Source: an uncultured Candidatus Melainabacteria bacterium
GTDB lineage: Bacteria; Cyanobacteriota; Vampirovibrionia; LMEP-6097
Assembly (NCBI GenBank): GCA_937927525.1
Contig: CALBDR010000202.1
Coordinates: 1-21,186 of the forward strand
Direction: 5' to 3'
Length of the DNA stretch: 21,186 nt
The notes beneath the pieces are model-generated. The model saw only the letters and a program-made list of their open reading frames with translations, did not search any database and was not told the origin of the DNA. Position numbers and translations under genes: made by a program. Shown here piece after piece: positions 1 to 7,423 of this stretch; position 1 is the stretch's first letter; every line of letters starts with the position of its first letter.

Positions 1-169
1 AGTTTACTTTTACTACCTCTACACTGAAATTTGAGTTTTGCAGGACATCCTTAAGGTAATTTACTAAGAAGAGTAGAGCAATTTAGCTTCTTTTTGCTCA
101 TCTTTCATCTTGAAAGATATATAGTATAGAAACTAGTAAATCTCAAGGTACATCATTATTGTGAGATGG
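1..169. other. Gene-free left edge with small hairpins
   Basis: No coding sequence was supported here. Two adjacent short inverted repeats lie downstream of the minus-strand gene that ends at 170. One is a perfect 7-bp stem, ATCTTTC at 100-106 with GAAAGAT at 112-118. The other is GAGCAA at 76-81 with TTGCTC at 94-99. Neither is followed by a clear T-run on the minus strand, so a terminator role is only possible. Confidence 0.3.
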
Positions 170-865
170 CTAATCTTGTAATGGATTTCCATTTCTATCT
201 ACCAGGAGCAATTGGCCACCGGTACCTAAAATAAATAGAGGTTCAGATTTAGATTTAGATTTTTGATTTTTGATTTGTGTATATATATGTTTTATAGTAT
301 TTCTTTCGAGATCATTTTCCATCGCCTGGGCTTCAGCTTTAGATAAAATTTCCTCAGCTAACTTGTTAGGCTCTTGTCCAGTATCTGTTTGATTAAATAG
401 ATTGTGATGTTCTTTTATGATGTTTAGGATATCATCCCTAAATCTTTCCGACAAAAGGATACCTTCTATTTGTTGATAATCCACATAAGATTCTACTCCA
501 ACAGAACTTTGATCTTTTTCATCTTTAAATTTACAATCTGCAATATTTAGTATCAAACTAAGTAAATTTAATGGTTTACTGTAGTGAACTTGAGAGGTTC
601 CATTAGCTGGCTCTTCATCCTCACTAGTAATAGAAGATTTAGAAAAATTAAAAACATCTATAAGATCATGTCTCCTCAAAAGTTGTTTAAGATTATGCTC
701 AAACTTCTGCATCTGCGTCATTTGGGGGGGTACTCTGCTTAATTTACTAAGGGAGTTTCTTCTACCAGGAGTTGTCTTCCCTTTCCCAGTATCAGGGCGA
801 CCACGCTTTGAATTTTCAGGACCACTTCTAAATCGACGTGTTAACAATAAACTTACATTATTCAT
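170..865 (-). CDS. Hypothetical protein, 231 aa
   Basis: I do not recognise this protein. The first 50 residues are rich in Arg, Lys, Ser and Pro (for example RRFRSGPENSKRGRPDTGKG) and are probably disordered. The middle and end are charged and look helical: residues about 125-205 contain many Glu, Lys, Asn and Ile. The C-terminus is a short hydrophobic Gly/Leu segment ending in DRNGNPLQD. There is no signal peptide or membrane segment. The start at 865 is the longest possible. An AGG lies only two bases before the ATG, too close for a normal ribosome site, so the start is uncertain. It stands alone on the minus strand next to a decayed AAA+ gene and other unknown genes, which suggests accessory DNA. 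Confidence 0.6.
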   Translation of the reverse strand: MNNVSLLLTRRFRSGPENSKRGRPDTGKGKTTPGRRNSLSKLSRVPPQMTQMQKFEHNLKQLLRRHDLIDVFNFSKSSITSEDEEPANGTSQVHYSKPLNLLSLILNIADCKFKDEKDQSSVGVESYVDYQQIEGILLSERFRDDILNIIKEHHNLFNQTDTGQEPNKLAEEILSKAEAQAMENDLERNTIKHIYTQIKNQKSKSKSEPLFILGTGGQLLLVDRNGNPLQD

Positions 866-1426
866 AACCTAACCATGAACTTAAAACTTAACTATTACCT
901 ATAATTGATTAATATGAATTAGAGAATAGCTACCTTAAATTGAATTATAGATAATACCACTTTACGGGTTTGTTTTGCAAATATTTTCGGTAATTATGAG
1001 AATCTATAGGGTTAAATGCGGAAATTTGTCTTCTAGTTAAATCTAATTTTGATGAGATTTAGACATTTTTTAACTGCCCTAGTTAATTGCAGTTTTAAGT
1101 GGTGATAACTTACCTAGCAGCTTGTATCAAGATTTCAATAAGAAATTTTTTTTCAGCCCACTTAATAACCATGCTCATTAAGAGTTTTTAGAATTTCAGC
1201 TGCAATTAACTGGGGTAGTTAACTTGTTTTAAACTAAGTAAAATATAAGAGTAATTCTCGAGAACCTAGTTTTTAATCAACTATTCAAAGAAGATAAGCA
1301 GATATTCTACTCTAGAACTTAATTTCCATAAGGAAGCAACTTATAAAAACTAAATATCAAATCAATCTTTCTCCATTAGGAAGTTTTTGATCACAGGTAG
1401 AAATTACTATTTCTACTTCACTATTT
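866..1426. other. 561-base intergenic region, no gene seen
   Basis: AT-rich spacer between two minus-strand hypothetical genes. I see no supported open reading frame, tRNA or rRNA. It contains the nested inverted repeat at 1070-1222, listed separately. A small perfect hairpin also lies at 1038-1061, with 7-bp arms TAAATCT and AGATTTA. Confidence 0.5.
1070..1222. repeat. Nested inverted repeat of 153 bases
   Basis: The outer arms are 23 bases each, at 1070-1092 and 1200-1222. They match as inverted repeats except at two positions (core AGTTAATTGCAG opposite CTGCAATTAACT). Inside is a second pair: TTAAGTGG at 1095-1102 and CCACTTAA at 1158-1165, extendable by a few bases with a one-base gap. 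Arms nested around a short non-coding core could be a small non-autonomous element (MITE-like) or a folded RNA. No target-site duplication is evident. Confidence 0.55.
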
Positions 1427-1669
1427 TTAATGCGTGGAACATGGATAATCTTCAGTTAACTTAGTCCAAATTGCATGACTCGTATTTAGATCCACATTTC
1501 TAAATGCTTTATTAAATTGATTTTTATTAAATGTAATAAACGAATCAGGATTACCCCCATCATTGAGTTCATCTACAGCCTCTAAAATCGGCTTTCTCAA
1601 TTCTGGATCTAATCCTAATCCAGCTCTATTATTAAGAGTTCTGGATGGTACACATACTTCTATATTCAT
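1427..1669 (-). CDS. Small hypothetical protein, 80 aa
   Basis: I do not recognise this protein. It begins MNIEVCVPSRTLNNRAGLGL and ends in TKLTEDYPCSTH. It has no membrane segment, signal peptide or cysteine-pair motif. The start is well supported: a strong Shine-Dalgarno AAGGGAGA (plus-strand positions 1677-1684, read on minus) lies about seven bases before the ATG at 1669. It is divergent from the plus-strand gene at 1912, with 242 bases between them, and stands in a region of unknown genes and a pseudogene. The good ribosome site makes a real gene likely despite the small size. Confidence 0.65.
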   Translation of the reverse strand: MNIEVCVPSRTLNNRAGLGLDPELRKPILEAVDELNDGGNPDSFITFNKNQFNKAFRNVDLNTSHAIWTKLTEDYPCSTH

Positions 1670-1873
1670 ATTTCAATCTCCCTTTTCATATAGATACAAA
1701 GTCTTATAAAGATAATAGTTGACAAGGTAGCAAACTTAAATAGAGCAGTTTCCAAAATCTAGCTTAATTTTTCAAATAGACTCATTGCAGAGATGAAAAG
1801 CTTTTCTTAACAAAACTAACGAGATAGCTAAAAATAAATTTTAAAAATATAGCTAAGTATTGATCAATAAGTA

Positions 1874-1902
1874 TTGACAAAGCATTCTTTTTTCTCTATT
1901 AT
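1874..1902 (+). promoter_or_regulatory. Near-consensus sigma70 promoter, leaderless
   Basis: TTGACA at 1874-1879 and TATTAT at 1897-1902 are separated by exactly 17 bases. Transcription should start near 1908-1910, only two to four bases before the ATG at 1912. There is no Shine-Dalgarno, so the transcript would be leaderless. Confidence 0.75.
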
Positions 1903-1911
1903 TAAGATAAT

Positions 1912-2772
1912 ATGATAACTCCTACTGGTAACTCTAGCCATAATGCTCATCAATCACCTCAAGAAAAATCACGAATTAAAATTCTTGTAGATGAAATTGC
2001 AGGAATAATTGAATCTACACAATTTCCATTGAAATTAATTGCAGCACCTAAAGAAGATAAAAAAACCTTACTTAAAAATACTATTCTAAATGCTCCAGGA
2101 TATAAAAGTAGAGACCGCTTAGAATTTTTGGAAGAATTAGTAAGAGAACTAAATGAAAGCCCCGAAATACTCACTAAGGATACAGATTTGAGTGAAATAT
2201 TATCTGAGCTAGAAAGAAATTGCCGAATGAAACCATCAGTAACTGAGGATATTAGAGAAATAAGTTTACCTATTGATGAGTCCAGAGCAAAAAATGAATT
2301 GAGAAATTTACTTAAAAAAACAAAAATAGACTATCCATGTTACGGAATATTTGAACAAAAGCCACCCCCACTTATAGAAGTTTTTGATGATAGATACTCT
2401 CTTGAAGATAATATAATTAAGGTCTTATTAGAAGCTGATAGTCATTACAAATGTCAGGAAGACTTCATTAAATCCTTCCCTATAAGAAACCTTCTGCCGT
2501 TACTACAAAAAAAATTATCAACTTTTTTTACTAAATACCCTGATTTATCTCAAGTTTATATCCGTCTTCCAAGTTCATCTTCTAATGGTCAGTATGAATT
2601 TCCTTCTGAAGAAAACGCTATTACTCTAAGGAAAGAGTTTGCTGAATCCTTAAATAAATTAATGGAGAATTCTCGATGCTTTAATGCTACTGAAGATCCT
2701 GACTTTCCTTTTTTGCAGCCTTTAATACATAGGGCTATGACCATAAAATCACAATCCAGGGCAAATAAATAG
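1912..2772 (+). CDS. Hypothetical protein, 286 aa
   Basis: I do not recognise this protein. It is charged, probably mostly helical, and soluble, with no signal peptide or membrane segment. Asp/Glu/Lys-rich stretches at about residues 50-140 (for example KSRDRLEFLEELVRELNES) look amphipathic. The promoter at 1874-1902 puts the start site almost on the ATG. The AAA+ remnant that follows begins about 15 bases after this stop, and its central part reads in the same frame as this gene. The two may once have been one protein with this as the N-terminal half, but that is inference. I see no ATP-binding motif in this part. Confidence 0.65.
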   Translation: MITPTGNSSHNAHQSPQEKSRIKILVDEIAGIIESTQFPLKLIAAPKEDKKTLLKNTILNAPGYKSRDRLEFLEELVRELNESPEILTKDTDLSEILSELERNCRMKPSVTEDIREISLPIDESRAKNELRNLLKKTKIDYPCYGIFEQKPPPLIEVFDDRYSLEDNIIKVLLEADSHYKCQEDFIKSFPIRNLLPLLQKKLSTFFTKYPDLSQVYIRLPSSSSNGQYEFPSEENAITLRKEFAESLNKLMENSRCFNATEDPDFPFLQPLIHRAMTIKSQSRANK

Positions 2773-2786
2773 TTGTGATCTGATAA

Positions 2787-3419
2787 ATAGTAGCAAATTC
2801 ATTTCTCCTAAAATCTTACGGCTACTTTCCAAATTTCGATGATATTGTTTTACCTTTAGGGAGAATAGAAGATTTATTAGTGAGTTTAAAACTTGCTAAG
2901 CAGCGAGCTAAGGATACTGGGGAAACCTTTTCAATTCTGCTACGTTAACGAGGTAGCTCTCTCTAAAAGAACTAATTCAAGTGATCCTTTAGAAGGAAAG
3001 CCTATCACTAATGCTTTAAAGAGATTGGTTTCAGAAAAGATTACTACACCTTTATGTGCTGGGTTAAGTGTTTTTGTTACTACAAACCTTACTGGATCTC
3101 AGATTCCAGCAGCAATGAGAAGAAGAGCAGATTTTGATTATCATTTCTCAAAACCTAATAATGAATTAAGAAGAAAAATGCTGGAGCTTACTATCAAAAA
3201 GAGTTTAAAAACTAATGGTTTAAAATCACTAAATTTAAAAGATTTTGAACCTTATTTAACTGAATGTGCTGATATAGGAAACGCTGATTTACTATAAAAG
3301 ATTCTGCTAAAGAAATAATAGACAGGATTAAAATTGCTCTCACAGATAAATTAAATGAGATTTTAGAGGATAAACCATCATGGACAGCTGAATTAAGACA
3401 TTTCTATAGCACTAGCTAA
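2787..3419 (+). pseudogene. Decayed AAA+ ATPase remnant
   Basis: Three reading-frame pieces together resemble the second half of an AAA+ domain. Piece one (from 2787 to about 2945) gives a helix like the one before Walker B, ending FSILLR then a stop. Piece two (about 2940-3297) continues with NEVALSKR (a Walker B-like end), the sensor-1-like VFVTTN, the arginine-finger region AAMRRRADFDYHF and ELRRKMLEL. It stops after ADIGNADLL. Piece three (3294-3419) returns to the first frame and finishes the lid helix with KDSAKEIIDRIKIAL. No Walker A (GxxGxGKT) is present. The loss of Walker A and two frameshifts argue for a dead gene. Its stop overlaps the end of truA on the opposite strand by four bases. 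A sequencing error could explain one frameshift, but not the missing Walker A. Confidence 0.75.
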
Positions 3420-4258
3420 TACTCAACAGCCATCAAAGTCAATCCCTCAGGAGCTGCTGATTTATTAACTTTAATCTTAACTAATTCTTGCTTTGAGCCA
3501 GATTCAGAGATAAATGTAAAATTCTCAGGGTCATATTTTTCACCAGCTGCAACTTGCTTCCCGACCTCTATTAACTCTCCGACTATCCTACGAACCATAT
3601 GTCTTAAAAACCTATCAGCTTTAATCCTAAATTTAAAACAAATCTTAGATTCCATAACTAATTCGGACTCTAAAACATTACAGTAGATATCAGACTGAGA
3701 CTCATCTAATTTAGAATAATCAGAAAAATCTTGCTTACCTAAAAATTTCTTAGCGTGAGCTGCCATTGCATCAAAGTCTAATGGCTCTTTCACCCAAGTC
3801 AAACTATCCAAACGAAGTACAGGCTTATGCCTTCTTACAAAAATTTTATATAAATACTCTCTAGATTTAGCATCAAAGCGTGCATTAAAATTCTCAACAA
3901 CTCTTGCTATCTTCACCACAGCAAGATCATCAGGTAAAATCCCATTCAAACTGATTAAAAATTTATCAGGATTTTCTTCTAAGATATTTTCATACTCAGC
4001 GCTTAGAGTTTTAATGACTTGGGAAGCAATTTTAAAATTAACGACTTGCCCGATAGCATGAACTCCAGTATCAGTGCGTCCCGAAAAAATAGTTAATATT
4101 CTTTCAGAAACTCTGAAGTATATTTGTAAAGCTTTTTCTAATTCTCCCTGAACTGTTCTTAAAATGGATTCATTCTGATTTTCAAGTCCACGAGATTGCA
4201 CTTGTGAACCTGAAAAATTTGCGCCGTTATACTCTATAGTTAACTTATAGTTAGGCAT
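3416..4258 (-). CDS. truA: tRNA pseudouridine synthase A
   Basis: TruA converts uridines 38-40 of the tRNA anticodon stem-loop to pseudouridine. The catalytic motif GRTDTGVHA is at residues 60-68, with the nucleophile Asp63. The start (KLTIEYNGANFSGSQ) matches the family's usual first strand, and REYLYKI near residue 135 is the conserved Tyr segment. HMVRRIVGELIEVGKQ in the last third is also typical. At 280 aa it is slightly longer than usual (about 245-270). The extra length seems to lie before the catalytic motif (ENQNESILRTVQGELEKAL region) and in the middle. The ATG overlaps the end of the ktrA-type gene by eight bases, so the two are probably translationally coupled. It is the last gene of the grpE-ktrA-truA unit. 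Confidence 0.96.
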   Translation of the reverse strand: MPNYKLTIEYNGANFSGSQVQSRGLENQNESILRTVQGELEKALQIYFRVSERILTIFSGRTDTGVHAIGQVVNFKIASQVIKTLSAEYENILEENPDKFLISLNGILPDDLAVVKIARVVENFNARFDAKSREYLYKIFVRRHKPVLRLDSLTWVKEPLDFDAMAAHAKKFLGKQDFSDYSKLDESQSDIYCNVLESELVMESKICFKFRIKADRFLRHMVRRIVGELIEVGKQVAAGEKYDPENFTFISESGSKQELVKIKVNKSAAPEGLTLMAVEY

Positions 4259-4925
4259 TTAGTTCTTTAAATTTTTCGATATCATCATGAGTACCGATTA
4301 CTAGGATGTGGTCAGCACTCTGGAATGTCGTAGCTGGGGATGGAGAAATGCTGAAGTGACCACCTGCTCTTCTTATCGCAAGAATATTCAAATGATAATC
4401 AGATCTAATCTTAGATTCAGCTAAAGTTTTATCATCATAGACTTTAGGTAAGCTGATTTCACTGATACTAAAGTTTTCTGTTAATGGGAACTCATCAAGG
4501 AAATTAAGCCCCATAAGTTGGTTGGCCACCCTTCTTCCCATTTCAGCTTCAGGGTAAACGATTAAATCAACACCTATTTTCTCTAAAATTCTACCGTGCA
4601 TTTGGTTACTAGCTTTAGCTACTACTTTATTAACCCCTAACTCCTTAAGAGTTGCACAAATAAGCAAACTATCTTCGATACTAGTACCTACAGATACGAT
4701 TACCGCTTCAAATCTGTCAAGGTTTAGTCTTTGTAAAGAATTAGAATCAATACCATCAATCTGCATCGCATTTTCTAATAATTTCTGGTCAATTACATTC
4801 TGGACGACATTAATATCTTTATCTACAGCTAGAACATCATGCCCATTATTATAGAAAGATGCTGCTACATTTGAACCGAATCGTCCTAAACCAATCACTA
4901 AATAATTTTTTTTCTCTAGCTCCAC
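4251..4925 (-). CDS. ktrA: KtrA/TrkA-type K+ uptake regulator (single RCK)
   Basis: This is a cytoplasmic regulator that binds a K+ channel and senses nucleotides. The N-terminal Rossmann fold has GLGRFG at residues 12-17 and the acidic Asp35 (VLAVDKD) that holds the ribose of NAD(H) or ATP. A C-terminal RCK_C-like part ends around FKELNA. At 224 aa it holds one RCK unit, the size of KtrA/KtrC rather than the double TrkA (about 450 aa). No KtrB or TrkH channel gene is in the window. The start is GTG, five bases after the grpE stop, and the end overlaps truA. The family is certain; the exact symbol is an inference from length. Confidence 0.88.
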   Translation of the reverse strand: MELEKKNYLVIGLGRFGSNVAASFYNNGHDVLAVDKDINVVQNVIDQKLLENAMQIDGIDSNSLQRLNLDRFEAVIVSVGTSIEDSLLICATLKELGVNKVVAKASNQMHGRILEKIGVDLIVYPEAEMGRRVANQLMGLNFLDEFPLTENFSISEISLPKVYDDKTLAESKIRSDYHLNILAIRRAGGHFSISPSPATTFQSADHILVIGTHDDIEKFKELNA

Positions 4926-4930
4926 AATAC

Positions 4931-5611
4931 TTACTCAGGCTTAGAAGATACCACTACAGTAGCAGCACGAACTACTCTTTCACCGATCACGTAACCAGGT
5001 TTTACCACTTCAATAATAGTACCAGGTTCATGATCATTACTCGGTACATTCGTCACAGCTTCATGCTTAGTAGGATCAAAAGGAATATTAGTAGGGATCT
5101 CATTTAAGCCTACAGCCTGTAATGCCATTTGGAATTGAGTTTTAAGCATATCAAAGCTCTTAATCACTTCTTCAAAAGCTGTATCTGGTTTTAAACTTTT
5201 CTTTGCAAAATCAAAGTTATCTAAAGCAGGTAAAATAGCTTCAACAGTATTTGCAGCAGCAAATTTTCTTAGGTCATCTTTTTCCTTCTGGAATCTTTTT
5301 AACATATTCTGTTGATCAGCCCAAAGTCTTTTATAACTAGTATCTAGCTCATCATACTGTTCTTTAAGTTTTTTATAATCGACAGAAGCTGAACCAGCAG
5401 ATACTTCCTCTGCATCAGCCCATTCCGTATCTTGAACAGTTTCTTTACCGTTCTGAGCATGTTGTGCATCTTCAGAAATTTCACAAGAATCAATAGAATC
5501 TGAAGTGCCTGTAACATTTCCATCAGCTCCTAATGTCTCTTTTGACATGTTTTGTTTTAATTTTCTTTGCAGCTCATCTGCCTTATTTTTACTCACAAAT
5601 TGATCACTCAT
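4931..5611 (-). CDS. grpE: GrpE, DnaK nucleotide exchange factor
   Basis: GrpE releases ADP from the chaperone DnaK and works as a dimer with a long helical stalk. The first 75 residues are acidic and low in complexity. A coiled-coil stretch runs from about 78 to 125 (YKKLKEQYDELDTSYKRL). The family hallmark ILPALDNFDFA is at 126-136. The beta domain ends with GYVIGERVVRAATVVVS, the usual GrpE signature. It is 226 aa, typical with an N-terminal extension. The start at 5611 has no Shine-Dalgarno. Unlike in most bacteria, neither hrcA, dnaK nor dnaJ is adjacent; it leads a unit with ktrA and truA. The promoter at 5649-5677 and the palindrome at 5629-5643 are candidates for heat-shock control, and no CIRCE element is seen. 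Confidence 0.96.
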   Translation of the reverse strand: MSDQFVSKNKADELQRKLKQNMSKETLGADGNVTGTSDSIDSCEISEDAQHAQNGKETVQDTEWADAEEVSAGSASVDYKKLKEQYDELDTSYKRLWADQQNMLKRFQKEKDDLRKFAAANTVEAILPALDNFDFAKKSLKPDTAFEEVIKSFDMLKTQFQMALQAVGLNEIPTNIPFDPTKHEAVTNVPSNDHEPGTIIEVVKPGYVIGERVVRAATVVVSSKPE

Positions 5612-5628
5612 AACAACAAATAATAAAT

Positions 5629-5643
5629 TGTAGTTAAACTACA
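5629..5643. promoter_or_regulatory. Perfect 15-base palindrome at the grpE start site
   Basis: TGTAGTTAAACTACA has two perfect 6-base arms around TAA. It lies just downstream of the predicted -10, over the expected transcription start and first leader bases of grpE. It could be an operator or a 5' mRNA hairpin. It does not match the CIRCE consensus. Confidence 0.5.
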
Positions 5644-5648
5644 TATCC

Positions 5649-5677
5649 ATTATACAAAGTTTAGGCGATACTTTTAA
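5649..5677 (-). promoter_or_regulatory. Predicted grpE promoter
   Basis: Reading the minus strand, TTAAAA (5677-5672) and a perfect TATAAT (5654-5649) are 17 bases apart. The start would fall near 5642, giving a leader of about 30 bases. The -35 and part of the spacer lie in the 3' end of the sulfotransferase gene. The promoter can therefore separate grpE-ktrA-truA from the upstream genes. Confidence 0.6.
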
Positions 5678-6632
5678 TACAAAGTTCCCTTACTTTAAGA
5701 CTCATCTGTGTAGGATAAGAATAGCTTGCTTGATCTTCATTTAAAAAAGCTATTAAAATTCTTAAATTCTCAATAAAGTTCTTGAAAGAGTCTAAAAATT
5801 TCAAATCCCCAAAAAAATCTTTACATATTTCTTGGTTTTCAAGAATTAAGTCAGGCATTTTTTCAATTCTAGTGTTTACAGAAACTCCCAAAACTAAAAA
5901 CTTTAATAACTGCCTAGGACTGGAATAAAACTCCGCCTTAAAATCACTTAAATCCAAACTTTCTTTTTCAAATAAATCTTTTAATATCTTTATACTGTCT
6001 TTTATCTGAACTATAGCTTTCTCATCAATTTTTTTAGTTATTGCACGAGTAAACTGTTTAGCTTTATCAACACCTGTAAAGCTTAGCAACTGTTCTTGCT
6101 CTTCTTCAGATGAAAACAAATCGTACATATCAAAAAGCTTGATTGAGTCTGGATATTTTGCGGCTAAGAGTTCAGCTTGCTGGTAATAATCATCCCAAAA
6201 ACTAGCTAAGGCTTCTTCTTTTCCTAAATCATATTTCGGAAAAGAATTTGAAAGCTCTGAGTGTTTTAAATAATCACCTCTTTTAAAAGACTCATGATTT
6301 TCATCCGTCCACATATTTACATAAGGTTGATTTTTCATCCACGAGCGAATGGTATCTTTCTTAAGCCTCTTTAGCACTATGATTCGCAAAGGTGATAAGT
6401 GCTTAAGTAAATATTCCGAATAGTTCAAAAGTGAAAAATTAACCTCAGCAACATCTGGGTAATCGATAGTCACTGCATCTTTAAGATGCTTAATTAAAGC
6501 ATCAGCTTGCTGCTGATTAAATTCCCAGGGCATTAACAGGGATTCATGCCGAGTATTTATTTTTTGAAGACCTAAAAATGTCGATAAAGTTTGAGTGCCA
6601 CAGCGACCGGTACCGATACCTAATACAAACAT
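5661..6632 (-). CDS. P-loop sulfotransferase-family protein
   Basis: It probably transfers sulfate from PAPS to an unknown acceptor. The 5'-phosphosulfate-binding loop is at the very N-terminus (GIGTGRCGTQTL, residues 5-16). The second PAPS site is LRIIVLKRLKKDTIRSWMKN at about 82-101, equivalent to the family's hhhxRxPxxxxxSx motif but with Lys-Arg-Leu in place of Arg-Asp/Pro. There is no membrane anchor or signal peptide, so it is probably cytosolic. At 323 aa it fits the bacterial Sulfotransfer_1/3 type. The ATG follows the pyrK stop by only two bases, so it is co-transcribed with the pyrimidine genes, which gives no clue to its substrate. Sulfated glycans or lipids are possible acceptors. 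Family confident, role unknown. Confidence 0.82.
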   Translation of the reverse strand: MFVLGIGTGRCGTQTLSTFLGLQKINTRHESLLMPWEFNQQQADALIKHLKDAVTIDYPDVAEVNFSLLNYSEYLLKHLSPLRIIVLKRLKKDTIRSWMKNQPYVNMWTDENHESFKRGDYLKHSELSNSFPKYDLGKEEALASFWDDYYQQAELLAAKYPDSIKLFDMYDLFSSEEEQEQLLSFTGVDKAKQFTRAITKKIDEKAIVQIKDSIKILKDLFEKESLDLSDFKAEFYSSPRQLLKFLVLGVSVNTRIEKMPDLILENQEICKDFFGDLKFLDSFKNFIENLRILIAFLNEDQASYSYPTQMSLKVRELCIKSIA

Positions 6633-6634
6633 AA

Positions 6635-7423
6635 CTATAATTTCACTTCACGAATATCATAAACTGGTCCTTCAGTACAGACACGCGAATAGTTTTTATC
6701 CCTTTCAAAACCTTCATTATACTTGCAAACACAGGCAAGACATGCACCGACCCCACAACCCATACGCTCCTCTAAAGACATATATGCAGTTTTATCAGCT
6801 GGTACTTGACTCTGAAGTGCCTTCAACATAGCTGTAGGACCACAAGAGTATAGTACATCCCAGTTCTCTTCTCCTAAATCAGCTAGTGCACGAGTAACAA
6901 ACCCTTTCATTCCTTGAGTACCATCAACTGTAGTTATATATACTTTCTCAGAAAAACTTGCAAATTCCTGCTCGTAGAAGACATCTTTAGATGAATTGAA
7001 ACCTAAAATAGTGATTATTTCATGATCTTTTTCTTTAAGCTTTCTTCCTAAATAATAAAGAGGGGGAACACCTATGCCACCACCCACTAAAACCACTTTA
7101 GACTTAGCTTTTAAGTTATCCAAATCAAAATTATTACCAAGAGGTGCAAGAATATCCACTTCTCTTCCAGATTGCCACTGAGACATCAACTGAGTACCAC
7201 GACCTTCACTACGATAGAGTACAGTCATAGACTTAGCGTCGTCACTAACATCACAGATACTCATCGGACGACGTAATAGAGGGTCTAGTCCATTAGAGCA
7301 TTTTACATGAAGAAACTTACCAGGCTTAAATTCATTCTGAGGAAAATCCCCTTCTAAAACCAATTTATAAATTGCATCTGCAATCTCAATATTTTCTTTT
7401 ACCTTAGGATATATCTTCAACAT
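6635..7423 (-). CDS. pyrK: Dihydroorotate dehydrogenase electron transfer subunit (PyrK)
   Basis: PyrK passes electrons from dihydroorotate dehydrogenase PyrD (class 1B) to NAD+ in pyrimidine synthesis. The FAD-binding motif RRPMSI is at residues 51-56. The nucleotide-binding GGGIGVPPL is at 114-122, followed by SCGPTAML at 193-200. The [2Fe-2S] ligands are Cys223, Cys228, Cys231 and Cys249 (CGVGACLAC then VCTEGPV), all present. At 262 aa it is normal in length. The ATG overlaps the pyrB stop by one base (TAATG), so the two are coupled. The PyrD partner is not in the window. Another flavin reductase of the same superfamily is the only alternative, and the Cys pattern plus the pyrB neighbour make PyrK the best call. 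Confidence 0.93.
   Translation of the reverse strand: MLKIYPKVKENIEIADAIYKLVLEGDFPQNEFKPGKFLHVKCSNGLDPLLRRPMSICDVSDDAKSMTVLYRSEGRGTQLMSQWQSGREVDILAPLGNNFDLDNLKAKSKVVLVGGGIGVPPLYYLGRKLKEKDHEIITILGFNSSKDVFYEQEFASFSEKVYITTVDGTQGMKGFVTRALADLGEENWDVLYSCGPTAMLKALQSQVPADKTAYMSLEERMGCGVGACLACVCKYNEGFERDKNYSRVCTEGPVYDIREVKL

Noticed and set aside
866..1426. Possible tRNA or CRISPR in the long gap
   Set aside because: No tRNA-like GTTCRANNC arm or acceptor stem and no regularly spaced direct repeats were seen; only the inverted repeat stands out.
2893..3297. A free-standing 134-aa gene
   Set aside because: Its first residues do not match an AAA+ start, and similar coding continues upstream and downstream in another frame. 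It is the middle piece of the pseudogene.
4859..5107. Open frame of 82 codons on the plus strand across the start of ktrA and the end of grpE
   Set aside because: It lies antisense to two conserved genes, and the peptide (many Tyr, His, Arg, Ser) looks like a frame shadow.
6595..6831. Open frame of 78 codons on the plus strand over pyrK and the sulfotransferase start
   Set aside because: Antisense to conserved motifs including the pyrK iron-sulfur cysteines; no ribosome site.
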